From: Parvibaculaceae bacterium
Lineage (GTDB): Bacteria > Pseudomonadota > Alphaproteobacteria > Parvibaculales > Parvibaculaceae
Direction of reading: 5' to 3'
Length of the DNA: 64,000 bases
Assembly: GCA_028283765.1 (NCBI GenBank)
Contig: JAPWJY010000008.1
Span: 682,001 to 746,000, forward strand
Shown here: in pieces, positions 42,882 through 50,768 of the stretch
Numbering within the stretch: the stretch's first letter is position 1
Layout: every line of letters starts with the position of its first letter
Notes under the pieces: generated by a model
Seen by the model: only the letters and a program-made list of their open reading frames with translations
Told to the model about the DNA's origin: nothing
Database searches by the model: none
Position numbers and translations under genes: made by a program

Positions 42882-44211
42882 TGGCGATTGCTTCTTTATA
42901 AACGTCGACATAGGCGGCAGCGGTCTGTTGCCATGTCAGGTGGGTGCGGACCCGCTCATAGCCCTTGTGGCCAAGTTCGGCGCGGCGGTCGGGATCATCG
43001 AGCAGGCTGGCAATGGCGCGCGCGAGCGCGCCGGGATTGGAATGGGGCACGATCACGCCGGCGTCGCCGACGACTTCCGGCAATGAGCCGCCAGTCGTGG
43101 CGATCACGGGGCAGCCGCAGGACATGGCCTCACCGGCGGGAAAGCCGAAGCCCTCATAGACCGAGGGCGAGACGGCAATGGTCGCCTGGGCATAGAGTTC
43201 AGTAATGCCTTCGTCGCTCAATCCGCTCACAAACTCGACCTTGTTCATGATGCCGAAGGCGCGCAACTCGTCCGCCGTATTGCCCTCGCGCAGACTGCCG
43301 ATCACCTTGAGGCGCAAGTCCGGGCGCGAATCCAGCAGTTCGGCATAGGCGCGGATCAGGTAGATCAGGCCCTTCAGCGGCACATCGGCGCTGGCGCAGG
43401 CGACGATCAGATTGTTTTCACGCTGGATATGCGGCAGGGGGCGGAACTGCTCGTAATTGATGCCGAGCGAGGCATAGCGCGTCTGTTCCGTGCGCAGGCC
43501 GAATTCGCCCACCACGTCGCGCTGCGTATTCTGTGAGCAGACGATGATCGGCGTTATCTGCCGGGCAACCTTGATCTGCATATTGAGGAAATTGTACCAG
43601 CGCCGTTTCAACAGTTTCAGCGACAGGGTCTTGGCGTGCTGGATGTCGATGCGCCGGTCCATGGTGATGGGATGGTGGATGGTGCCGACGACGGGCAGGC
43701 CCATGTCGCGGACCTTGAGCAGGCCCCAGCTCATGGTCTGGTTGTCGTGGAGCACGTCATACTGGCCGATCTTGTCCTTGAGATAGGCAGCCATCCGCTC
43801 ACCGAAGGTATAGGGCTCGGAAAAGCCGCCCGTATTATGGCTCCACCATTCAAAGAGATCGACCGGTGAGCGGAACATCCAGCGGCGCAGCGCCCGGATC
43901 GGATGGGGATTGGCGTAAAGGTCGAGCGAAGGCAGCTTGATCAGCCCCACGCGGGCGTCGAGCACGGGGTAGGGCGGACCTGAAATCACATCGACCTTGT
44001 GGCCCATATCGCAAAGCGCCTTGGTCACGTGGCGCATATAGACGCCCTGGCCCCCTGTGGTGGGGTTGGAGCGATAGCTCGACATCAGGATGCGCAGGGG
44101 CCGGCTGTTTTCGGGATCGGGGGAAACAATGTGGACCGATGATTTGCCTTCGGTCGTCTCGGCCATCGTGCCAAGCGGTATCTGCGATACCCGCTCTACG
44201 CTCTCCAACAT
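42847..44211 (-). CDS. Family 4 glycosyltransferase
   Basis: This 454-aa GT-B fold glycosyltransferase lacks membrane spans and acts in the cytoplasm. The N-terminal acceptor domain contains a glycine-rich GGQGVYMRHVTKAL near residue 53. The C-terminal GT4 domain has the EX7E-type segment EGFGFPAGEAMSCGCPVIAT and the GGSLPEVVGDAGV nucleotide-sugar region. ATG 44211 follows GAGGA and replaces longer in-frame starts with no homology. It leads the trio GT4-methyltransferase-toroid. Donor sugar and acceptor are unknown; the context suggests a methylated glycoside or glycolipid. Confidence 0.88.
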   Translation of the reverse strand: MLESVERVSQIPLGTMAETTEGKSSVHIVSPDPENSRPLRILMSSYRSNPTTGGQGVYMRHVTKALCDMGHKVDVISGPPYPVLDARVGLIKLPSLDLYANPHPIRALRRWMFRSPVDLFEWWSHNTGGFSEPYTFGERMAAYLKDKIGQYDVLHDNQTMSWGLLKVRDMGLPVVGTIHHPITMDRRIDIQHAKTLSLKLLKRRWYNFLNMQIKVARQITPIIVCSQNTQRDVVGEFGLRTEQTRYASLGINYEQFRPLPHIQRENNLIVACASADVPLKGLIYLIRAYAELLDSRPDLRLKVIGSLREGNTADELRAFGIMNKVEFVSGLSDEGITELYAQATIAVSPSVYEGFGFPAGEAMSCGCPVIATTGGSLPEVVGDAGVIVPHSNPGALARAIASLLDDPDRRAELGHKGYERVRTHLTWQQTAAAYVDVYKEAIANADRQSQRARA

Positions 44212-44513
44212 GCAAATCCTCTTCGTCTTGCCGCCGGGGAGCAGGGAGACGCTTGGTATATGGTTTACGGGTTTGCACCCGATGGGTCCTGGTGGTGCTG
44301 GCTTGCCGGGTGAGAGAGCCCCCCTCCGGTTCCCGGCGCCGTTCATCTGAACGAAGCGATACTATTTATCGCGTTTGCGGGCAACAAGCGACTAACAAGC
44401 ATGTAAGTGCTTGTTTCTGCAATTTCACCCTCTGACGCTGCAAAATAAAGCCGCCCGCGTGGCGCCCGAAGGCGCCTGTCGCGGGCGGCACAGGTGGTAT
44501 CGCGGGAAAAAAC
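44212..44513. promoter_or_regulatory. Intergenic region with promoter-side repeats for the GT4 operon and a terminator
   Basis: This 302-bp stretch has no gene. The half next to the GT4 gene is the 5' region of that minus-strand operon. At 44383-44415 it carries three copies of AACAAGC: two direct copies 11 bp apart (44383, 44394) and one inverted (44409). The last two form an 8-6-8 perfect palindrome (44394-44415). This is typical of a regulator site, but no regulator is known. The other end contains the terminator of the epoxide hydrolase gene. Confidence 0.5.
44442..44489 (-). terminator. Rho-independent terminator after the epoxide hydrolase gene
   Basis: Outer arms of 10 bp (44450-44459 with 44480-44489) pair perfectly around an inner GGCGCC/GGCGCC hairpin with loop CGAA. 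On the minus strand the stem is followed by TTTATTTT. It lies 24 bases after the hydrolase stop. Confidence 0.88.
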
Positions 44514-45479
44514 TCAGGCAAACCGGCGCTTCAGCCAGTCCACGATCAGGGCATTGAGCGCCTCGGGCTGTTCGGCCTGGGTCCAGTGGCCGCAGTCGGG
44601 GATAATGTGTTTTTCGAGGTCGGCGATATAGTTTTCCATGCCGTTGGTGGCCTCGGGACGCAGCACGATGTCGTCGGCAGCCGAGATCATCAGGCAGGGC
44701 ACGCCGATTTTCATCGGCAGATCGGCGCTTCTCTCCCAGTTGCGGGTGAAGTTGCGGTACCAGCCGATGCCGCCTTCGTAGCCGGTCCTGGTAAAGGCGG
44801 CGGTATAATAAGCCAGTTCCTCCTGGTTCAGCAGCTGGGTGCCGCCCCAGCTCTCTTCGGGGGCCTGGAAGCCGTTCAGGAAGGCGAAGTTCTTCATCTC
44901 GGCGGGCAGGGCGTCGTACTGGGCAAGCGTCATGCCGGACTTGCGGTACCAGAAGCGCATGGAACGCTCGATGTCAGCATCCAGCAGCTTTTCCGCCTCG
45001 CCATATTTCTGGAAGAAGACGATATACATGTCCTCGCCATAGAGATGGCGCATCCCGGCAATGGGGTCGAAGTTGCCGCGCGGCATATAGGGGGTGTTGA
45101 CGCCGATGACGCCCGCCACACGGTCCGGATGCCGCAGCGCCATCTGCCAGACCACGATGCCGCCCCAGTCATGGCCGCAGAAAATCGCCTTGTCGATGCC
45201 GAGTGCATCGAGCATGCCCGCCAGATCGTCCGTCAGATGCTCCATGTCATAGAGCGGGATATTTTCCTGCCCTTTGGGCCCGCCGGTATTGCCATAGCCG
45301 CGCTGGTCCGGCGCGACGGCATGGAAGCCCGCCGCCGCGACGGCCGGGATCTGATGGCGCCATGAATAGGCGAGTTCGGGAAAGCCGTGGCAGAACACCA
45401 CGGGCGTTCCCTGCCCCTGTTCATAGACGGCCATGTTGAGGCCATTGGTCTTGACATAGCGTGGTTCAGGAAATGACAT
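44514..45479 (-). CDS. Alpha/beta-hydrolase, epoxide hydrolase type
   Basis: This 321-aa hydrolase has a complete epoxide hydrolase set. The oxyanion motif is HGFPE (31-35) and the nucleophile is Asp104 in GHDWGG. Lid tyrosines aligned with those of mammalian soluble epoxide hydrolase are Tyr152 in MYIVFFQ and Tyr241 in GWYRN. A charge-relay Asp lies near 270 and His298 in CGHW. An Asp rather than Ser nucleophile excludes an ordinary esterase. ATG 45479 is chosen because upstream sequence is not conserved. It lies 49 bases behind an FAD monooxygenase gene and ends at a terminator, suggesting a two-gene epoxidation/hydrolysis unit. Confidence 0.88.
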   Translation of the reverse strand: MSFPEPRYVKTNGLNMAVYEQGQGTPVVFCHGFPELAYSWRHQIPAVAAAGFHAVAPDQRGYGNTGGPKGQENIPLYDMEHLTDDLAGMLDALGIDKAIFCGHDWGGIVVWQMALRHPDRVAGVIGVNTPYMPRGNFDPIAGMRHLYGEDMYIVFFQKYGEAEKLLDADIERSMRFWYRKSGMTLAQYDALPAEMKNFAFLNGFQAPEESWGGTQLLNQEELAYYTAAFTRTGYEGGIGWYRNFTRNWERSADLPMKIGVPCLMISAADDIVLRPEATNGMENYIADLEKHIIPDCGHWTQAEQPEALNALIVDWLKRRFA

Positions 45480-45528
45480 CCGAGCGCTCCCGGTTACATG
45501 TTTTGTTTTTGATGATAGCACGATCCGG

Positions 45529-47034
45529 TCAGGCGGCATTGAGCCGCTGGAGATCGGCGTTGACGGAGAGTTCGAGCGTGGCGAAAAGCCGGTCGCGCTC
45601 GGGACCGATGTTTGCGGGATAATATTTCGCATTGAGCCATTTGCCCCGCGCCCAGTACATCAGCACCCGGGCGAAATTTGCCGGTTCCTTCAGCCATGCG
45701 TTGGGCGCTTCCATCATGTGGAAGGCGGCCATGACCCGGCGCAGCATGTTCACGTCCGCGCGGGTCGCGATCACGATGCCATCCTCGATGAAGCTCTTGA
45801 GGAGGCGGGCCTTCAGGCGGGGCCTGTAATCGGGGTCGAGGGTATTGCGGGCTCTTTTGATGGCGGTTTGGTCCTGGCTGACCATGCTGTCGTAGAAAGG
45901 CCGAAGTTCACGGGCCACGCTTTCATGATAAAGGCGCGCCCGGGCGGCGGGATCGGAACTTGCGGTCAGCGCCTCGCCGAGCAGATGGGCTGAAATGGCG
46001 GCAAATGAACAGCCCCGGCCATAGAGCGGATTGGTGCGGATGACGCAATCTCCGACCGGGAAATAGTTCAGGACCTTCGGCTGGCCGTCCTTGACCATGT
46101 GCCGCCAGCGGCTGATGAGTTCTCCCATGCCGAACACGCGGCTGACGGGTTCGGAGCGGTCGGGATCGACCCACGGGGCCATGCCCGGCATGCTCAGGCA
46201 TATCCTGTCGAAAACCGCCGGGTCGACGGCGGCCTTGCGCAGTTCCATCTCGATTTCCGGGATGGCGAGGGTCACCGAGAAGCGGCGGTTGTCCGCCGGG
46301 AAGATACCGAACTTGATGTAGCCGAGATCGCCGCTCGTGGGGGAACTGCCGCGATCAGGCTCGTTCTGGCCGTCGCGCAGTCTGTAGTGGCGGGTGAAAT
46401 AGAGGATGCCGGTGGGCTCGGATTCCTCCTCGATCTCCAGCCCGGCCTCCTTCAGCCAGTCCATGGCGGGGGCGTTCTTGCCGCTGGCATCGACGATGAA
46501 GTCCGGCCGCCATTCCTGTTTCGTCCCGTCGGCAAGGTCGCCGCTCAGGCCTGTGACGGTGATCTGCCCCGCGCCGTTGCGGCGGGTCTCGAGGCTGCGC
46601 ACCTTGACGCCGGGCTCGATCCGGACATGGGGCAGGCGCTCGACGAAGCGGCGCATGATCAGCTCAAGCGTGGTCCGGCGGCTGGTCAGGATATTGAGAT
46701 TGTCGTCGCTGGGCCGGGGGGTGAAGCCGGCCCGGCTGACCTCGGGGATCATGTTCTCGAAAGGCAGGATGCGGCAGCCCGCAGACAGAAGATCGTCCAG
46801 CAGTTCCGGGTATTTGTCGCGGATCAGCACATAGAGGCGGGCGAGGAAAGCATGGCTGTGGCGGACATGGCCCACGCCCGAGTGCTGCCAGTTTTCAAAC
46901 ACGTCGTCGGGCGAAGTGTCTGGTGGCGGCGGGTCCCGGTCGAGCACCGTTACGTCGAACCCGGCATGACCGAGCGCCATGGCGGACATGAGGCCGCCGA
47001 TACCCGCACCTATGATGATCGCTTTTTCAGCCAT
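45529..47034 (-). CDS. FAD-dependent monooxygenase-like protein
   Basis: This 501-aa flavoprotein has the N-terminal FAD motif IIIGAGIGGL (residues 6-15). A second FAD motif, FPVGDCVIRTNPLYGRGCSFA, lies near residue 325, as in PHBH-type monooxygenases, squalene epoxidases and halogenase relatives. No membrane span or signal is seen. The ATG follows AGGAGCAGGAAG. The flavin halogenase signature WxWxIP is not visible, so halogenation is unlikely. Its only operon partner is the epoxide hydrolase, which would fit an epoxidising oxygenase (inference). The substrate is unknown. Confidence 0.78.
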   Translation of the reverse strand: MAEKAIIIGAGIGGLMSAMALGHAGFDVTVLDRDPPPPDTSPDDVFENWQHSGVGHVRHSHAFLARLYVLIRDKYPELLDDLLSAGCRILPFENMIPEVSRAGFTPRPSDDNLNILTSRRTTLELIMRRFVERLPHVRIEPGVKVRSLETRRNGAGQITVTGLSGDLADGTKQEWRPDFIVDASGKNAPAMDWLKEAGLEIEEESEPTGILYFTRHYRLRDGQNEPDRGSSPTSGDLGYIKFGIFPADNRRFSVTLAIPEIEMELRKAAVDPAVFDRICLSMPGMAPWVDPDRSEPVSRVFGMGELISRWRHMVKDGQPKVLNYFPVGDCVIRTNPLYGRGCSFAAISAHLLGEALTASSDPAARARLYHESVARELRPFYDSMVSQDQTAIKRARNTLDPDYRPRLKARLLKSFIEDGIVIATRADVNMLRRVMAAFHMMEAPNAWLKEPANFARVLMYWARGKWLNAKYYPANIGPERDRLFATLELSVNADLQRLNAA

Positions 47035-47152
47035 AAGGCTTCCTGCTCCTCAAAACCAGACCGTGGTATGGGAAAGATAGGGGCAGGTTGCGGCATCGTC
47101 CAGTGCAACGGCGCAGGAAGGTAGATAATTTTTACGACTTCGCCCGTGCGCG

Positions 47153-47530
47153 TCAGGGGGAGGGTGGCAGGCGCAGGGCGCTGAGCGCAATCAGCGCCCA
47201 TCCGGCCAGAAAGGCGACGCCGCCGAGCGGGGTCGCCAGCACCAGAGCCCGGCTGCCCGTAATCCCCAGAAAATAGAGCGAGCCGGAAAAAAGCACGATA
47301 CCAAGCAAGAAGGCCCATCCGGCGCTTTGCGCAAGGCCGGAACTCGTCTGGGATGTAAGCCAGGCGACGATGACCAGCGCCAGCGCGTGGTACATATGAT
47401 AACGGGCGCCGGTTTCGAAGATCGCAAGATCCGTATCCGGCACCTTGCCGCTCAGGCCATGGGCTGCGAATGCCCCCAGCGCCACGGCCAGAAAACCGTT
47501 GGCAGCCGCGATAAAAAGCCAGAATCGCAT
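47153..47530 (-). CDS. DUF423 family membrane protein
   Basis: This is a 125-aa protein with four hydrophobic helices. The DUF423 (YgdD-like) signature ALGAFAAHGL lies near residues 17-26, followed by ETGARYHMYHALAL and a GSLYFLGITG motif. The function of the family is unknown. It lies upstream of the FAD gene on the same strand with a 118-bp gap, and diverges from the phosphohexomutase gene across 178 bp, so it may be transcribed alone. Confidence 0.9.
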   Translation of the reverse strand: MRFWLFIAAANGFLAVALGAFAAHGLSGKVPDTDLAIFETGARYHMYHALALVIVAWLTSQTSSGLAQSAGWAFLLGIVLFSGSLYFLGITGSRALVLATPLGGVAFLAGWALIALSALRLPPSP

Positions 47531-47708
47531 GGGCTCTCTCCTGTCCTGTCGAATATTGCCGTTCCCTGTGGCAAGCTTCGCGCCTCTGCGCGAAAAAGGA
47601 GACGCTCAAAAGACGAGACGGCCTTTAAAGCACCACCAAGCCCGCCTACCATCCGACGATTCGCACTTTAATCAATCTTCGCGTCCCGGTTCCCTCAAGG
47701 AGAAGTTC

Positions 47709-49208
47709 ATGGCTGTGAAGCCCCGCACCGACCTCAAGCCCAATACATTCGAGTTTGAGAACGAACCCCTCGTGTCGCCCTCCGGCTTCAGGGAATATGA
47801 TGCGCGCTGGCTGTTTCCCGACCAGATCAATCTGGTCGGCGTGCGCGATCTCGGGCTGGGGCTGGGCACGCTCATCCATGAGCTTGGCGTGCGTCCCGCC
47901 ATTTCCGTCGGCCATGATTTCCGCTCCTATTCGCTCTCCATCAAGAACGCGCTGATCGTCGGCCTGATGGCGGCGGGCTGCGAGGTTTATGACATCGGCC
48001 TTGCCCTCTCCCCGGTCGCCTATTTCTCGCAGTTCGCGCTCGATGTGCCCTGCGTCGCCATGGTGACGGCGAGCCACAATGAAAACGGCTGGACCGGCGT
48101 GAAGATGGGTGCCGAGCGCCCGCTCACCTTCGGGCCGGAACTGATGACGCGACTGAAGGACATCGTGCTGGCGGGCGCGGGCAAGGAGCGGGCGGGCGGG
48201 CGCTATCATGCGGTCGACGGCATGGCGCGCACCTATATCGACGATCTCACCGGCAAGCTGAAGCTCAGGCATCCCCTCAAGGTGGTGGCGGCCTGCGGCA
48301 ACGGCACGGCGGGCGCCTTCGCCCCGAAGGTGCTGGAAGGCATCGGCGCCACCGTGATCCCGCTCGATTGCGAGCTGGACTATACCTTCCCGCGCTACAA
48401 TCCGAACCCGGAAGACATGGAGATGCTGCACGCGCTCGCCCATCAGGTGCGCGAGAGCGGGGCTGACGTCGGCCTCGGCTTCGATGGCGATGGCGACCGC
48501 TGCGGCGTGGTCGATAATGAGGGCGAGGAAATCTTCGCCGACAAGGTGGGGGTGATGCTTGCCCGCGACCTCTCGGCGCGCTTTCCCGATGCGCAGTTCG
48601 TGGTGGACGTGAAGTCGACCGGGCTCTATCTCACCGATCCTGTGCTGATCGCCAATGGCGCGAAGACGGATTACTGGAAGACCGGCCATTCCTATATCAA
48701 GCGCCGCTCGCATGAGCTTGGCGCGCTCGTTGGTTTCGAGAAATCCGGGCATTATTTTTTCAACGCGCCGCTCGGCCGCGGCTATGACGACGGCCTGGTG
48801 TCGGCGCTCGCCGTCTGCGAGATGCTCGACCGCAATCCCGGCAAGAAGATGTCGGACCTGCGCCGCGATCTCCAGCAGACATGGGGCTCGCCGACCATGT
48901 CGCCCTACTGCGCCGACGAGGCCAAATATGATGTCGTCGACCGCATGGTCGCCTATTTCGAGGACCAGAAGGCGAAGGGCGGCAAGCTGATCGGCCAGAA
49001 TATCCGCGATCTGGTCACCGTGAACGGCGTGCGCGTCGTGCTTGAAGACGGGACGTGGGGGCTTGTCCGGGCGTCCTCGAACAAGCCCGGCCTCGTCGTC
49101 GTGGTCGAAAGCCCGACGTCCGAGGCCAATATGCGGGGCATCTTCAAGGAGATCGATACGCTGCTCTCGGCTCAGCCGGAGGTGGGCGAATACGACCAGA
49201 AGATATAG
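47709..49208 (+). CDS. Phosphomannomutase/phosphoglucomutase
   Basis: This enzyme interconverts hexose 1- and 6-phosphates for sugar-nucleotide and exopolysaccharide synthesis. The 499-aa alpha-D-phosphohexomutase has the phosphoserine loop TASHNENGWTG (Ser122), the Mg-binding DGDGDR (Asp259/261/263) and the sugar-binding GFEKSGHYFF loop. The C-terminal phosphate-binding RASSNKPGL follows. ATG 47709 follows AAGGAG; the longer upstream frame is not conserved. Whether glucose or mannose is preferred cannot be decided (AlgC/ManB-like bifunctional forms exist). It ends four bases from a convergent gene. Confidence 0.94.
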   Translation: MAVKPRTDLKPNTFEFENEPLVSPSGFREYDARWLFPDQINLVGVRDLGLGLGTLIHELGVRPAISVGHDFRSYSLSIKNALIVGLMAAGCEVYDIGLALSPVAYFSQFALDVPCVAMVTASHNENGWTGVKMGAERPLTFGPELMTRLKDIVLAGAGKERAGGRYHAVDGMARTYIDDLTGKLKLRHPLKVVAACGNGTAGAFAPKVLEGIGATVIPLDCELDYTFPRYNPNPEDMEMLHALAHQVRESGADVGLGFDGDGDRCGVVDNEGEEIFADKVGVMLARDLSARFPDAQFVVDVKSTGLYLTDPVLIANGAKTDYWKTGHSYIKRRSHELGALVGFEKSGHYFFNAPLGRGYDDGLVSALAVCEMLDRNPGKKMSDLRRDLQQTWGSPTMSPYCADEAKYDVVDRMVAYFEDQKAKGGKLIGQNIRDLVTVNGVRVVLEDGTWGLVRASSNKPGLVVVVESPTSEANMRGIFKEIDTLLSAQPEVGEYDQKI

Positions 49209-49212
49209 GCCG

Positions 49213-49665
49213 TCAGGCCGCCGCCAGCGGATGGGGCAGCTTGCGCCGCTCCGCCGCATTCCGCATGAACGCCCAGATGCGCCGGTCGAGGTCGGTCGCA
49301 TCGGGGCCTTCAAGCTCCTCCACATGGCTGTGCAGTTCGATCAGGAGCTGCTTGAGGGCTGCGTTCGTCCGGTCGAGATCGCTGATCCGCAAGGACGTGT
49401 CCTCGCCGCCCGAGGCTTCCTCCAGACGGCGCGACAGGGCGCTGTCCCCTATTCCGGGGGCAGCGGCGGCGAACAGCGTCCGCATTTCCCTGTTCTCCAT
49501 CACGCGCACCTCGGCGCCGCGCTCATATTCGGTGCCGGCCATGGACATCATCATGGCGATGACGCTGGTCGAGCCGATCAGATATTCACTGCCGAGCGCG
49601 GGCGCGATCTGCGCCATGAGGGTGCCGAAAAACGTCTGCATGACGTTGGTGACATGAGGGGTCAT
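49213..49665 (-). CDS. Hypothetical protein coupled to an APH-like phosphotransferase
   Basis: This 150-aa protein is not recognised. It is mostly helical, with a hydrophobic N-terminal third (TNVMQTFFGTLMAQIAPALG and a short AMMMSMAG segment) and a charged C-terminal half rich in Arg/Glu/Leu. The ATG at 49665 overlaps the phosphotransferase stop (ATGA). The longer frame upstream is a shadow of that gene. Coupling suggests it works with the phosphotransferase, perhaps as a partner subunit. No catalytic motif is visible. Confidence 0.75.
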   Translation of the reverse strand: MTPHVTNVMQTFFGTLMAQIAPALGSEYLIGSTSVIAMMMSMAGTEYERGAEVRVMENREMRTLFAAAAPGIGDSALSRRLEEASGGEDTSLRISDLDRTNAALKQLLIELHSHVEELEGPDATDLDRRIWAFMRNAAERRKLPHPLAAA

Positions 49666-50702
49666 GAGCGCGCCCTTTCCACAAGTTCCGAGAGACGGTT
49701 GACCAGAAAGCGGTCGTGCACATCGGTACAGTACCAGCTCGGAAAAGCCAGCACGGGGTCGAGATTGTTGCCGGCGGCAAATTCCTTGCCGGCTGAAATC
49801 CAGATGGCGAGCCCCTTCACCGCATTGAATATTTCCCACCATGTGAAGGCGGCGGGGTCGATCTCAAGCCCGCTATGCGCTCGCCAGATGCGGAAAGCTT
49901 CCTCGCGCGCGATAAGGCCTGCGGGACGGTCATAGTTGCCGAATGCCCAGAGCGGATCGGCGGCCCATGCCAGGTCTTCGAGCGGGTCGCCCAAATGGCA
50001 CATTTCCCAGTCGAGAATGGCGCGGATTTCGCCCTGGACGTCGAAAAGGAAATTCCCGGTGCGGTAATCGCCGTGGACGACCGAGATTTTCTGGGCGGGC
50101 GGCGGCGGATTGCGCTTGAGCCAGCGAATGGCGGCCCGGGCGATCGGCTGGGGCTCCATCTCGTCCTCGTCGATCACCGCTTCCCAGGCGGCCACTTCCT
50201 TTTTCCAGACGTCGGCGGGTTCGACCCATTCCATCGTGCCGGCAAGGCCGATGGCCCTGGGGTCCTGTTTTGCGATGGAGCCGAGGTGACGCCAGAACTG
50301 TTCGCCGATCTTGGGCGCGAGGGCTCCATACGGATCGGGATTGAAGGCTGAACCTGCCGAGCAATCGCGGATTTCCTCCATCACGAAGAAGGGGCGGTCG
50401 AGCCAGGAAAGATCGGTCTCAAGATAGAGGGGTTCCGGCACCGGCAGGCCCAGCGGATGGAAGGCGCGATAGGCGTTATATTCGAGATCGCGTTCCGTCT
50501 CGATCAGGCTGGAAACGGGGTCGCGGCGCAGGATGAGGCCGCGTTCCGTTTCGCTCCCGTCTTTCGTCCAGGAAGCCCGCACCCGATAGGTTTCACGGCT
50601 TGCGCCGCCATGGATGCGGGACAGGCTGGCGATGGCGATGTTCGATGCGTCAGGCATCTTGTGCTGGAGATAGGCCGTGAAGCGGCCTGCAATATCCTCC
50701 AT
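49662..50702 (-). CDS. APH/ChoK-like phosphotransferase family protein
   Basis: This is a 346-aa kinase-fold protein of the aminoglycoside/choline kinase group. The nucleotide-binding N-lobe has GGASRETYRV near residue 32. The catalytic motif HGDYRTGN is at 210-217 and the metal-binding DWE at 231-233. It resembles the phosphotransferase domain fused to or co-encoded with acyl-CoA dehydrogenases (ACAD10/11-like) that handle hydroxy-acyl-CoA. That reading fits the nearby acyl-CoA dehydrogenase genes, but it is inferred. A drug-resistance role is not supported by context. Confidence 0.86.
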   Translation of the reverse strand: MEDIAGRFTAYLQHKMPDASNIAIASLSRIHGGASRETYRVRASWTKDGSETERGLILRRDPVSSLIETERDLEYNAYRAFHPLGLPVPEPLYLETDLSWLDRPFFVMEEIRDCSAGSAFNPDPYGALAPKIGEQFWRHLGSIAKQDPRAIGLAGTMEWVEPADVWKKEVAAWEAVIDEDEMEPQPIARAAIRWLKRNPPPPAQKISVVHGDYRTGNFLFDVQGEIRAILDWEMCHLGDPLEDLAWAADPLWAFGNYDRPAGLIAREEAFRIWRAHSGLEIDPAAFTWWEIFNAVKGLAIWISAGKEFAAGNNLDPVLAFPSWYCTDVHDRFLVNRLSELVERARS

Positions 50703-50768
50703 GGGTATCCTCGCTTTTATTTTTATGTTCCGGTCTGCGCGCCGGATACGGCCGGTCGGATGGCTCCC

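Noticed and set aside
46099-47124. Plus-strand frame of 341 aa opposite the FAD monooxygenase gene
   Set aside because: Shadow frame. The minus strand encodes a clear FAD-binding protein with a good ribosome site.
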